64,000 bases of DNA from Callorhinus ursinus (lineage: Eukaryota > Chordata > Mammalia > Carnivora > Otariidae). Under the pieces are notes generated by a model. That model had not been told where the DNA came from, did not search any database, and worked only from the letters and a program-made list of their open reading frames with translations. Below, piece after piece: positions 23,330 through 34,576 of this stretch. How positions within the stretch are numbered: position 1 is the stretch's first letter; every line of letters starts with the position of its first letter. The translations under genes were made by a program, and so were the position numbers. Location of the stretch: the NCBI RefSeq assembly GCF_003265705.1, contig NW_020312828.1, positions 52,687,627 through 52,751,626 on the forward strand, given 5' to 3'.

Positions 23330-23590
23330 TACTTTCATTGTCATTCTTTTCTATATATTCCACAATTTCTGTTTGGATATTCTCTTGCCTCAACCCTTTT
23401 AAGATAAAATTTTTATATTTTCTTTTCTTTTCTGGTTGCTTTTCCCCTCTTTTTTTTTTTTTAAGGTTTTCTTAGTTTGTTATAATTTTTAGTTGTATTA
23501 CACTGGGATCACAGAATGTTGTATGAGCTATTTCCACTTTTTAAGATTTACTTAGGTTTGCCTTATGTCCTTGTATATGCTTAAATTTTT

Positions 23591-23773
23591 TTTTTAAGAT
23601 TTTATTTGAGAGAGAGAATGAGAGAGAGAGAGAGCAGGAGAGGGGCCAGGGTCTGAGGGAGAAGCAGACTCCCTGCTGAGCAGGGAGCCTGATTCAGGAC
23701 TCGATCCTGAGACTCCGGGATCATGACCTGAGCTGAAGGCAGTCACTTAACCAACTGAGCCACTCAGGCACCC
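23591..23773 (-). mobile_element. CAN-SINE (SINEC)
   Basis: Reverse SINE: TTTTTTTAAGATTTTATTTG, an AGAG-rich body, GAGCAGGGAGCCTGATTC, GGATCATGACCTGAGCTGAA and ACTGAGCCACTCAGGCACCC. Duplicated TAAATTTTT at 23582-23590 and 23774-23782. The head carries C-to-T changes (CACTCAGGCACC), suggesting an older copy. Confidence 0.95.
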
Positions 23774-23828
23774 TAAATTTTTTAGTATTACAGAAATACT
23801 TGGAAATAAAACATGTTATGTACTAGCT

Positions 23829-23862
23829 GAGTGTGTGTCTGTGTGTGACTGTGTGAGTATAT
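23829..23862 (+). repeat. TG-rich imperfect microsatellite
   Basis: GTGTGTGTCTGTGTGTG followed by ACTGTGTGAG: imperfect TG repeat. Confidence 0.7.
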
Positions 23863-24530
23863 AGTTTTGGTGTTCTAAATCATTTCCATTTTTTTATGTC
23901 CAGTTAATTGTCATGAATTATGAAATAGTAACTATATCTTTCACTGCAAATCCTTTCTACTTTTTTTATATTTCTTGTGTTATCTTTTTGACTCTGAATA
24001 TTGATGCCATATTATTTGATGCTCAGGTATTCATAACTATTATGAGTTGTACATTTTACCATTAAAATGTACCCTTCTTTATTTAATATTTTTGAAGTCT
24101 AAGTTGAGTGTGTCACATAGTAAAACCACAACCCCTGTTTTCTTTTGTTTTCACTGGCCTGGTATATGTGTATCAATTTTTTTTATTTTCAGCCTTTATG
24201 ACTCATTTGTTCTAGGTGTGGCTTTTACATACAACATAAAATGGGGTTTTAATGTGTATTCTGATCTGAAAGCCTTTTTCCTTTAAGAAGTTGGTTTAGC
24301 CCTTACTGATGGGACAATATGCTTAATTATAGTCTGTCACTATTCATTTACCTAGTTTCTATTAATTTGTTACTGCATACAATTCACTGTCTTTCCTTCT
24401 CTTTTATGCCATCTGATTTTAACCAATTATATTGTCTTTTTCAGTATTTAAATTTGTGTTTATGTATATAATCCTTACTAATTGAATTGTCAACTTGATA
24501 TCTCTCACCAGTTATTTAAAATGATGGGAG

Positions 24531-24755
24531 GGGCGCCTGGGTGGCTCAGTCGTTAAGCGTCTGCCTTCGGCTCAGGTCATGATCCCAGGGTCTTGGGATC
24601 GAGCCCCACATCGGGCTCCCTGCTCCGCGGGAAGCCTGCTTCGCTTCTCCCTCTCCCACTCCTCCTGCTTGTGTTCCCTCTCTCACTGTGTCTCTCTCTG
24701 TCAAATAAATAAATAAAATCTTTAAAAAATAAATAAATAAATAAATAAATAAAAT
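24531..24755 (+). mobile_element. CAN-SINE (SINEC), young-looking
   Basis: Head GGGCGCCTGGGTGGCTCAGT, GCCTTCGGCTCAGGTCATGA, CTCCCTGCTCCGCGGGAAGC, TGTTCCCTCTCTCACTG and AAATAAATAAATAAAATC, ending in an (AAAT)n tail. A perfect 12-bp duplication, AAAATGATGGGA, is at 24518-24529 and 24756-24767. The reverse frame across it is SINE antisense. Confidence 0.97.
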
Positions 24756-25897
24756 AAAATGATGGGAAATAATTGACTCAAACGTCTTTCCTCTTTCCAC
24801 TTCTAACTTTTGTTGTTGTAATTTTTTCTATATCATCAGGGTATATAACAGGGTATATAACCTCACTCTGTTCTGCCATACTAATTTCCACTCTTATTTC
24901 AGTGTTTTAGGTAAACCTAATTAAGGAGTCAGTGCTCATCAGCAGTGCTTTTAATATTCATTTTTCACAATTTGTCCAGTTGAAATTCTTCCTTATGAGA
25001 ATCATCAAGAAGTCTCATGGGAACAACATTCCCTAGAAGCTAATGTCTAATGTGTCAAAATGTTGTCTTAAACTGAACATCACTTTGAGGAAGTATAAAA
25101 TCCCTGGTCATGCTTTCTTTCTTTGACTTTTTTAATTGCTATTCCACCACTTTCTCTTAGCATCGACTTTTGCTGTGGAGAAGTCTGAGGACAGCCTCAT
25201 GTTTTCACCCCTTACAGGTATTTACATTTTTCTTTGCTCCTCAAAGGTTTCTCCTTTATTGTCAAAGTTGAGCATGCTTAATTGGTTATAACTCTGCTCT
25301 CTTTCCTGGTTAGTCTTCCCTTAGACATGATGCATGCTTATGCAGACCCAGAGTTCTTTTATTTTGAGAAAGTGAATTACAAATGTTTTCTCTGATCCAT
25401 TATTTTGTTTTTCTCCATTGGGAATTACAAAGTCTCTCTTTGCCTGTCCTCCATATCTATTCTTTTCTCTCTGATCCTTCTTTCCTTCATCACCCTTTCA
25501 TATTTTATACGTCACAGTATTTTCAACAGCATTCCCTTGAAAGCAACAATAAAAAGATATAAAGGGAGATACAAAGATTGGGAAGAGGAAGAAATACAAA
25601 TAAAATACAAATACAATACAATATACGAATACAAATAAAAGCATATTTGTTTTAAATAGTCTCTTTTGTCTACCCTCCCTTGTTTTCCTTCTCTTATCAT
25701 TATCATTTTTCTATTTTTATTTTTCCCCCAGAATTCCTGAGCTTTGACAGCTCACACTTCATTTCTTTCCATTAGCTCACCATCTCCTCCCAGAGCTCTT
25801 GCATTTCTGTCCAGTGCTCTTTCATGGAAGCAATTTCTTCATCATATGTTTTTAATGCACTTTGCAACTTTTTTCTTAGATCTAAATCTGCTCTTTG

Positions 25898-25975
25898 TTT
25901 TTCCTGTCCTTCTTCTTCTCCCTCCCTTCTTCTTCTTCTCTCTTTCTCTCCCATTCTTTCTCTTCTTCACCCCAC
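25898..25975 (+). repeat. Pyrimidine-rich (CTT/CCT) tract
   Basis: TTCCTGTCCTTCTTCTTCTC continuing with TTC and TCTC words to about 25975; few purines. It accounts for the Arg/Glu-rich start of the reverse frame here. Confidence 0.75.
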
Positions 25976-25990
25976 CTTATATCTCCTTTT

Positions 25991-26282
25991 ATATTTTTTT
26001 TGTTGGTGGGTTTTTTTTTTTTTTGGTAAGGGAAACAAAATTTTATTGATCTGTTAACACTTTTATCACTGATCCATGAATGGACATCCTTAATTTTTGA
26101 TCATTTGTTTTTTGTCTGTTTGTTTTCTCACATTAATAATAGAATAAACTCCCACAAAACCACTAGTTGATATTAAACTGGAATATTGAATATATCAACA
26201 ACTGTTTGCACCTCCCTCATTCTGTCTCCTACCTCATCCAAACTAAACACTATTATAAAACCTAGTTTTATCAGTCTTTTGC
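25991..26282. other. Left flank of the large L1
   Basis: AT-rich sequence I cannot assign. It does not resemble the old L1 ORF2 sequence found just right of the L1 (32864 onward), which is unexpected if the two sides were once joined. Confidence 0.4.
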
Positions 26283-27346
26283 CTAAGAAATCTAGAGGAC
26301 TTCCAAAGGCAAATGGCAGAGTAGGAGGATCATAGGCTTACCTCATCCTGTGGACACACCTAGCTAACATCCACATCAGTGTAAATAACTCAGAAAATGA
26401 CCTGAAGACTGGCAGAACAGACTCTCCACAACTAAATGTAGAGAAGAGTATAGGAAGGGCAGAGGTGGTCAGGAGCCAAACAGAGCTGTGGTACTGTCCT
26501 CAGAAGGGAGGGATGCTGTGGGCACAGAAAAGGGAGAGGAGCAGACCCCACACCAGGCTAACTTCACTACTTCTTAAAATCAGTGGGGCTTAACACCTGG
26601 AACTTTAAAAATCAGTGGACTTGGCTCTGGGAGAGCCAGAGATGATAGAAAACTGCATCCCTACCTTTAAAGAGATAGCACAACAAAGATACAGCTGTTG
26701 AGATACAGCATAGAAGGAGCAGTTTGAAAAATCCCTGGGGTATACAAAAAGGAGATTTATTTACTAATTTCAGAGCAGGTACTGGAGGGGCAAGAATCTT
26801 TGGAAGACTTCTCCAAGAACGATGGAGCTAGTGGGTGCCAATTCCCTTCTCCACCCCCCAACCTGGATGCACTGACACCTGTGGGAACCATTGCAGCTTG
26901 AATATTCTCCACCTAGCTTGCTAACAGCATGCCAATGCTGCACTCTTCTACAGACCTGCCTTTTCTACTCCAGCCTGGGCAGGAGTTTTCCCAGGCAGCT
27001 GAAGGTCTCCTCCCACAGAGACCTGCATGGACCTTTCAGGCACCGGGCCCCATCCCCACATTCTCCTGTGGACCTGCCCATTAACAACACAGGGACCAAT
27101 CCCTACCTGCAATTGGCAGAGAGCCATTGTAGATGACTAGATTGAAGATAAACACAGATCAGCCACAACAGTAGGATGCACACAATACACGTAGGAAAAA
27201 TCCCCTGAAGTGCCAGATTGCACTGGTGAACAGGGGACATTGCACTGCAGGGCATTACAGGACATCTTCTTCATAAGGCCACTACTTTTAAGACAAGGAG
27301 ACATAGCTGACTTTCCTCACACAAGGGACAGACAGAGAGAGTCAAA

Positions 27347-28226
27347 ATGAGGAGACAGAGGAATATGTCCCAAGTGACAGAATAGGAAAAAAATTACAGC
27401 AAGAGAGCAAAACAAAACAGAGATAATTAATATGCCTGAGAATTTAAGGTATTGGTCATAAAGACACTGGATTTGAGAAGAGAGTGGAGGACCTCAAGGA
27501 GACCCTCAATAAAGAAGGAAACATAAAAAAGAACCAATCAGGATGAAGAACTCAATAACTGAAATTAAAAAATACACTTGAGGGAATAAATAGTAGACTA
27601 CAGGAAGCAGAAGAACATATCAGTGACCTGGGGACAGAGTCATGGAAAGCAATCAAGAGGAACAGGAAAAAGAAAAAAATAATAACACATGAAAATAGAT
27701 TAAGGGAACTCAGCAACACCCTCAAGCATACTAATATTTGCATTATAGGGAACTCAAAAGGAGAAAAGAGGAAAAAGGGGGCAGAAAATGTATTTGAAGA
27801 AATAATAACTGAAAACTTCCCAAATCTGGGGAAGGAAATCAAAATCCAGATCCAGGAGGCACAGAGAGCCCCAACAAAATCAACCCAAGAGCTCCATACC
27901 AAGACACATAGTAATTAAATGGCAAAAATTACTGATAGAGAGTTTTAAAAAGTAGCAAGAGAAAAGAAACAGTTACGTACAAGGGAAACCCCATAAGGCT
28001 ATCAGCCAATTTTTCAGCAGAAACTTGGCTGGCCAAAAGGGAGTAGCATGATATATTCAAAGTACTGAAAGAAAGGAAAAAAAAAAAACTGCAACCAAGA
28101 ATACTCTATCCAGCAAGGCTATTATTCAGAAGAGGAGAGATAAATTTTCCTAGACTAACCAATAGCTAAAGGAATTCATAACTACTAAACCAGCCTTACA
28201 AGAAATATTAAAGGGAACTATTTGAG
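27347..28226 (+). pseudogene. L1 ORF1 remnant (RNA-binding chaperone), dead
   Basis: ORF1 of L1 makes the trimeric coiled-coil RNA-binding protein that coats L1 RNA in the cytoplasm. The probable start ATGAGGAGACAGAGG at 27347 runs into TAG at 27383-27385 (codon 13). Recognisable stretches follow: the coiled-coil coding zone around 27540-27700, GAAAACTTCCCAAATCTGG near 27810, ATCCAGATCCAGGAGGCACA, CCCCATAAGGCTATCAGCC, AATACTCTATCCAGCAAGGC, and a C-terminal CCTTACAAGAAATATTAAAG. Multiple stops and frame changes mean no ORF1 protein is possible. The end coordinate is estimated. Confidence 0.75.
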
Positions 28227-28870
28227 TGGAAAGGAAAGATGATAAGCAAGAATAATAAAAGTAGGAAGCACAAAGCAGTAAAATTAAGTATATCTATAAA
28301 AATCAGTCAAGGAATACACAAAATAAAAGGATGTAAGGTATAACACCATATACATAAAAATGTAGTACTTTTAGAATGGTTCAAACTTAAGTGACCATCA
28401 ATTTAATATAGACTACTATATGCATAAGATGTTATATATATAAACCTGATGATAACCAAAAATAAAAAGCCAGTAATAGACATGCAAAAAATAAAGAGAA
28501 AGGAATCCAAATATATCAATATTGAATAAATCAATATATCAATAAAGAAGGCCAGAAAACCAAAAGAGAAGAGAGCAACAGAGGAAAGGAACAAAAAACT
28601 ACAAAAACAACCTTAAAACAAACCTGTAACAAAAGTACAGACTATCAATAATTACTTTGAGTGTAATGAACTAAATGCTCCAATCAAAATACATAGGGTG
28701 ATTGAATGGATAAAGAAGAAAGATCCATCCATATGCTGCCTACAAGAGACTCCATTCAGATGTAAAGACACATGCAGATTGAAAGTGAAGGGATGGAAAA
28801 GCATTTATCGTGCAAATGGAAGTGAAAAGAAAGCCAGAGTAGCCATACTTATATTGGACCAAATAGACTT

Positions 28871-29067
28871 CATTTTTTTTTTAAGATTTTATTTATTCGA
28901 CAGAGAGAGAGACACAGTGAGAGAGGGAACACAAGCAAGGGTAGTGGGAGAGGGAGGAGCCGGCTTCCCACGGAGCAGGGAGCCGGATGCAGGGCTAGAT
29001 CCAAGGGCCCTGGGATCATGACCTGAGCTGAAGGCAGATGCTTAACGACTGAGCCACCCAGGCGCCC
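28871..29067 (-). mobile_element. CAN-SINE (SINEC) inside L1 ORF2
   Basis: Reverse SINE: TTTAAGATTTTATTTATTCG, GAGAGGGAACACAAGCAAGG, GGGATCATGACCTGAGCTGA and GACTGAGCCACCCAGGCGCC. Target duplication TGGACCAAATAGACTT (28855-28870) and TGGACAAAATAGACTT (29068-29083), one mismatch. The duplicated site is L1 endonuclease-region coding sequence. Confidence 0.97.
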
Positions 29068-29975
29068 TGGACAAAATAGACTTTAAAACAAACACCGTAA
29101 CAAGAGGCAAAGAAGGATGCAATATAATCACAAAAGGATCAATCTAACAAGAAGATAAAACAATTGTATATATTTATGAATTCAACATGGGAGCACCCAA
29201 GTACATAAAACAGTTAATAACAAATACAAAAGAACTAATTAATAATAATACAATAACAGTAGGGGATTTTAACACCCCACTTACATCAATGGATGGATCA
29301 TCCAAACAGAAAATCAACAAGGAAACAGTGGCTTTGATTGACACATTGGACCAGATGGATCTAACAAATATATTCAGAACATTTCATCCTAAAACAGTGA
29401 AATATATGTTCTTTTCAAGGGCACATGGAACATTCTCCAGGAGAGATCACATTTGGGCCACAAAACAAGTCTCAACTAATTAAAAAAGATTGAAGTCATA
29501 CCATGCATCTTTCTGATAACAATGCTATGAAACTAGAAATCAAGCACAAGAAAAAATCTGGAACGAACACATATACATGAGGATTAAATAACATGCTACT
29601 AAACAATAAATGGGTCAACCAAGAAACCAAAGAAGAAATTTAAAAACACATAGAGACAAATGGAAATGAAAACACAACAGTCCAAAATCTTTAGGATGCA
29701 GCAAAACCTGTTCTAAGAAGGAAGTTTACAGCAATACAGTCCTACCTCAAGAAGCAAGAAAAGAAATCTCAAATAAACAACCTAAACTTACACCTAAAAG
29801 AGTTAGAGAAATAAGAACAAACAAAACCCCAAACCAGTAGAAGGAAATAATAAAGATTAGAGCAGAAATAAACAAAATAGAAACTAAAAAACAAAACAAT
29901 AAAACATCAATGAAACCAGGAACTGGTTCTTTGTAAAGATCAAGAAAATTGATAAATCTTTAGCCAGACCCATCA

Positions 29976-30002
29976 AAAAAAAAAAAAGAGAGAGAGAGAG
30001 AG
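29976..30002 (+). repeat. A12(GA)n simple repeat within L1
   Basis: A run of A followed by GAGAGAGAGAGAG inside the L1 ORF2 remnant. Confidence 0.7.
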
Positions 30003-32423
30003 AACTCAAATAAGTAAAATCAGAAATGAAAGAGGAGAAATAACAACTGACACCACAGAAGTACAAAGAATTATAACAGAATATTATGAAAAATCATATG
30101 CTAACAAAGTGGACAACCTAGAAGAAATTAATAAATTTCTAGAAACATATAACCTCCCAAAGCTAAATCAGGAAGAAAAAGATAATTTGAACAGACTGAT
30201 TACCAGCAATGAAATTAAATCAGTAATCAAAAAACTCCCAACAAACAAAAAGTCCAGGATCAGACAGCTCACAGGTGAATTTTACCAAACATTTAAAGGA
30301 AAGTTAATACCTATTCTTTTCAAACCATTCTAAAAAATAGAAGAGGAAGGAAAACTTCCAAATTCATTCTATGAGGCCAGCATTACCCTGATACCAAAAC
30401 CAGATAAAGACACTACAAAAAAGGAGAACTACAGGCCAATATTTCTGATGAACATAGATGCAAAAGTCCTCAACAAAATATTAGCAAACTGAATCCAACA
30501 ATACATTTTTTAAAAAGCATTCACCATGATCAAGTGGGATTTATTCCCAGGATGCAAGGGTGGTTCAAAATTTTTGCAAATCAGAGTGATACTGTCTGAC
30601 ATCAACAATAGAAAGAATAAAAACCATATGATCACTTCAATAAATACAGGAGAAGTATTTGACAAAGTACAACATCCACTCATGATAAAATCCCTCAACA
30701 AATCAGGTTTAAAGGGAACATACCTCAACATAATAAAAGCCATATATGAAAAGCCCACAGCAAATATCATACTCAATGGTGAATAACAGAGTTTTTCCTG
30801 TAAGATTAGGAATAAGACAAGGATGTCTACTCTCACCACTTTTATTCAACATAGTACTAGAAATCCTAGCCACAGCAATCATACAAGAAAAAGAAATAAA
30901 AGGCAACCAAATTGATAAGAAGTAAAACTTTCACTATTTGCAGAAGACATGATACTATATATAGAAAACCCTAAAGACCACCAAAAAACTACTAGAACTG
31001 ATAAATGAATTCAGCAAGGTCACAGGATACAAAATCAGTCTACAGAAATCCATTGAATTTCTATACACTAATAATGAAGTAGCAGAAAGGGAAATTAAGA
31101 TAACAGTTCCATTTACAATTGCACCAAAAATAATAAAATACCTAGGAATAAACTTTAGGAATAAACTTAACCAAGGAAGTGAAAGACCTGTACTCTAAAA
31201 ATAATAAAACACTGATGAAAGAATTTGAAGAAGACACAAACAAATAGAAAGATATTCCATGCTAATGCATTGGAGAAACAAATTGTTAAAATGTCCCTAC
31301 TACCCAAAGCAATCTATAGATTTAATGCGATCCCTATCAAAATACCAATAGCATTTTTTCACAGAACTAGAACAAATAATCAAATGGTCCTAAAATTTGT
31401 ATGTAACCACAAAAGACCTTGAATAGCCAAAGCAATCCTGAAAAACAAGAACAATGCTGGAGAACAGCAAGAGAACAATGCTGGAATTATCAGAATCCCA
31501 GATTTAAGATACATTACCAAGCTGTAGTGATCAAAATAGTATGGTATTGGCACAAAAATAGACCCATAGATCAATGGGACAAAATGGAGAGCCCAGAAAT
31601 AAACCCATGATTATATGGTCAATTAATATGACAAAGAAGGCAAGAATGTGCAATGGGAAAAAGTCTCTTCAACAAATGGTGTTGGGAAAACTGGACAGCT
31701 ACATACAAAAGAATGAAAATGGACCACTTTCTTAGACCATACACAAAAATAAACTCAAAATGGATTAAAGACTTAAATGTGAGACCTGAAACCATAAAAA
31801 TCTTGAGAGCACACAGTCATTACTTTCTTTAACATCTGTCATAGCAACATTTTTCTAGATATGTCTCCTGAAGCAAGAGAAACAAAAGCAAATATAAACT
31901 ATTGAGGCATTATCAAAATAAAATTCTTCTGCACAACAAAAGAAACAATCAACAAAACTGAACTACAACCTACTGAATGGGAGAAGATATTTGCAAATGA
32001 TATACCAAATAAGGGGTTAGTGTCCAAAATAGAATCCTAGAACACAATACCAAAAACCCCCAAATAATCCAATTAAAAGTGGGCAGAAAACATGAACAGA
32101 CATTTCTCCAAAGAAGACCTACAGATGGCCAACAGACACATGAAAAGATGCTCAACATCACTGTCAGGGAAATGCAAATGAAATCCACAATAAGATATCA
32201 CCTCACATATGTCAGGGTGGCTAAAATTAAAAAAAACACAAGAAACAACTGTTGGTGAAGATGTGGAGAAAAAGGAGCCCTCTTGCACTGTTGGTGAGAA
32301 TACAAACTTGGTGAGCCACTGTGGAAAGCAGTATGCAGGGTCCTCAAAAAATTAAAGATAGAATTACCCTATGATCCAGTGATTCCACTATTAGGTATTT
32401 ATCCAAAAAATATTCCATTTTAT

Positions 32424-32462
<39 letters not shown>
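32424..32462 (+). repeat. (CA)n microsatellite inside the L1
   Basis: About 19 CA units with one A insertion at 32450-32451. It stands where roughly 100 bp of L1 sequence is missing compared with the copy at 15259. Confidence 0.95.
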
Positions 32463-32863
32463 GCCATAAAAAAGAATGAAATCTTGCCATTTGCCAAAAC
32501 ATAGATGAATCTAGAGAATATAATGATAAATCAAATAAGTTAGAGAAAGATAAATACCATATGATTTCATTCATGTGTGGAATTTAAGAAACAAAACAAA
32601 AATGAAACCAAAAAAACCACACTGTTAAATATAGAGAGCAAACAAAATGTTACAGGATGGGGGGGAGGGGAGGAGAAATGGGTGGAATAGTTGAAAGGGA
32701 TTGAGAGTACACTTATGGTGATGAGCACTGAGTAATCTATAAAATTGTTGAATCGCTATATTGTACACCTGAAACTAATTTAGCACTGTATGTTAATTAT
32801 ACTGGAATTAAAATTTTTAAAGTATAAAGAGAGAAAAACAAAAACAAAAAAATTCTAAGAAGT

Positions 32864-34576
32864 CCATCAAAAAAAGCCTTTGGAACTAATAAGTGAGTTT
32901 AGCAATAATGTAAGGTATAAAGTCACTATATACAATTCTATTAAACCTATATATATGAGCAACAAGGAATCTAAAACTGAAATTTTAAAAAATAGTTTGT
33001 AACATTAAAAAATATGAAATACAGAAAGATAAACTTGATGAAAAAGACCTATATAGTAAAAAGGGCAAAATATTTCTGAGACAAATTATATAGGACTTAA
33101 ATAACTGAAGAAACATAATATACTCATGGATTTCAAAACTCAACATTGTTATCCTGTCGATTCTCCCCAAATTGATATTCAATGCAATCCTAATCAAAAT
33201 CTACCTAAGGTGGAGTTTTTTTGCAGAAATTGACAAGCTGATCCTAAAACATATGGAAATGCATAGTGCTTTGAAAGCTAAAATAACTGAAAAAGAAAAA
33301 CTCAGAGAACTTACACAACCTGCTATCAAGGCTTGTAAGTCTAGAGCAGTCAAGACAGTGTAGTATTTGATACCGATATGAAAAAGAAATAAACCTGGAT
33401 CCTAACTTCACCCCTTATGCAAAAGTTAACTCAAAATTAATCAGGCATCTAAATATAAGAGCTAATACTATAACATTTCTAGAAAAGAATTTAAGACAAA
33501 ATATAATTTCCCTTGAATTTGGCTGAGTTCTTTAACAGGACACAGAACACAAGTATAAAAGAAAAAAATCAATAAATTTAACTTTATCAAAATTGGAAAC
33601 TTCTGTTCTTCAAAAAATACTTAAGAGAAAGGCAAGCCTCAGACTTATAGGAAGTGTTTGTAAATTATATTTGACAGGTGGTTTATATCTGGGATGTGTA
33701 AGGAACTATTACATCTCACTCATAATACAAACAACCTAATAAAAATTGGGCAGACTATTTGAACACACAGTTTACAATATACAGATGTCAAGTGAGGATA
33801 AAGATGCAAAATATTCCTAGTCATTAAGAAAATTCAATTTATAACACCATAATATTTTACTATACACTCAATAGAATAGCCAAAATTAAAAAAACTGACC
33901 ATATCAAGAACTGACAAAGACATGGAGCAACTTGAGCCTCTCATACATTGCTGGTTGGAATGTAAAATAACACAACCAGCTTGGAAAACAATTTGGCAGT
34001 GTCTTACAATGTTAAACATACATTTACCATACTTGCCAGTCCTTCTACTTCTAGGTATTTCCCAAAGAAAAATGCAAGTGTATGTCCATAAATAGTTTAC
34101 ATGAATGTTCACAGCAACTTTATTTTTAAAACCCAAAAACTAAAACAAAATCTTAAATTTTCGTCAACAGGTGAATGGATGATATACCTACACCAAGGTA
34201 TACAATCTTTTTCTGTAAAGAGACAAATATATACTTTCAGCTTTCTGGACCGTATAGTCTCTACTCAGCTCTGCTGTTGTAGCATAAAACTGACCATAAC
34301 AATATATAAGCGATGGAGGTGGTCAGATTTGGTCAACAACAAGCTGAAGTTGGCCAACTGAATTGCCAAAGCCTGATTATATACATGAATTACTACTCAG
34401 CAATAAAGAGTAACACACTATTGATGCATGTAATAGCATGGATGAATCTTAAGATAATTATGCTGAATAAAAAAGAAAACATACTATATAATACCACTTA
34501 TAAAATTCTAGAATTTACAAATGAATCTATAGTGACAGAAGGTTTATCAGTGGTATCTGTGGCTTGGTTAAGTAAT
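32864..34576 (+). mobile_element. Older L1M (ORF2 C-terminal half and 3' region)
   Basis: Starts abruptly right of the large L1 with ORF2 sequence from just after RT motif C (CTTTGGAACTAATAAGTGAG). It continues through CAATGCAATCCTAATCAAAA, GCTATCAAGGCTTGTAAG, CTCATACATTGCTGGTTGGA, ACAGCAACTTTATTTTTAAA, GTCAACAGGTGAATGGATG, and, past a DNA transposon, TACTACTCAGCAATAAAGAG. More diverged than the adjacent young L1. Confidence 0.8.
34207..34370 (+). mobile_element. hAT-Charlie non-autonomous DNA transposon fragment
   Basis: CTTTTTCTGTAAAGAGACAA, ATACTTTCAGCTTTCTGGAC, GTATAGTCTCTACTCAGCTC, TGCTGTTGTAGCATAAAACT, CAATATATAAGCGATGG and a later CAGATTTGGTC match the widespread 'ttttctgtaaagggccagatagtaaat ... 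tctgccgttgtagcg' MER1-group element. It interrupts the L1M, which resumes near 34376. The exact family name is uncertain. Confidence 0.75.

Larger units (their letters stand above)
23330..25990 (-). mobile_element. Old L1/HAL1-like element (antisense), split by two SINEs
   Basis: Antisense endonuclease-region wording is recognisable: TTTGCCTTATGTCCTTGTAT near the left part, ATTTTACCATTAAAATGTAC with CCTTCTTTATTTAATA, and CCCTGTTTTCTTTTGTTTTC with GCCTGGTATATGTG. Further right, the reverse frame at 25772-25954 reads a heptad-like coiled coil (LRKKLQSALKTYDEEIASM, then a Trp-Glu-rich part), as expected of an L1- or HAL1-type ORF1. The order EN to the left and ORF1 to the right fits a minus-strand element. 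Boundaries and subfamily are uncertain. Confidence 0.55.
28641..32230 (+). pseudogene. L1 ORF2 remnant (endonuclease and reverse transcriptase), dead
   Basis: ORF2 of L1 nicks target DNA and reverse-transcribes L1 RNA at the nick. The endonuclease part is seen in two pieces: 28698-29021 (SICCLQETPF, keeping the Glu of the LQET motif) and 29187-29483 (VGDFNTPLTSMD, and a later RRDH keeping Asp-His). The expected N-terminal Asn-containing motif is destroyed at about 28651-28680 by a stop. A SINE splits the domain at 28871-29067. The reverse-transcriptase part spans about 30109-30960. Motif A reads SINTGEVFDKVQH, with Asn (30643-30645) where the active enzymes have Asp, and motif C reads FAED (30937-30948) in place of FADD. 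Stops and frameshifts occur throughout. Confidence 0.85.
26293..32853 (+). mobile_element. Near full-length carnivore L1, non-functional
   Basis: Runs from a carnivore L1 5' region (GCAAATGGCAGAGTAGGAGG, then AACATCCACATCAGTGTAAA) through ORF1 and ORF2 remnants to the 3' end (GCACTGTATGTTAATTATAC, A-rich tail). About 6.56 kb including a 197-bp SINE. Both frames are broken by stops and frameshifts. Possible 10-bp target duplication with one mismatch: CTAAGAAATC (26283-26292) and CTAAGAAGTC (32854-32863). All forward frames in this interval are fragments of this element; the reverse frames, such as 27552-27902, are antisense shadows. Confidence 0.9.

Noticed and set aside
25772..25954. Arg/Glu-rich reverse frame as a possible nuclear protein
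   Set aside because: The N-terminal part is a translated CTT/CCT tract; the remainder fits an old L1/HAL1 ORF1 coiled coil.
27552..27902. 116-codon reverse frame rich in Phe, Ser and Leu
   Set aside because: Antisense of the L1 ORF1 coiled-coil region; A-rich sense DNA gives such frames.
28698..29483. Endonuclease-like protein pieces that could be called a gene
   Set aside because: L1 ORF2 remnants split by a SINE and broken elsewhere; not a host gene.
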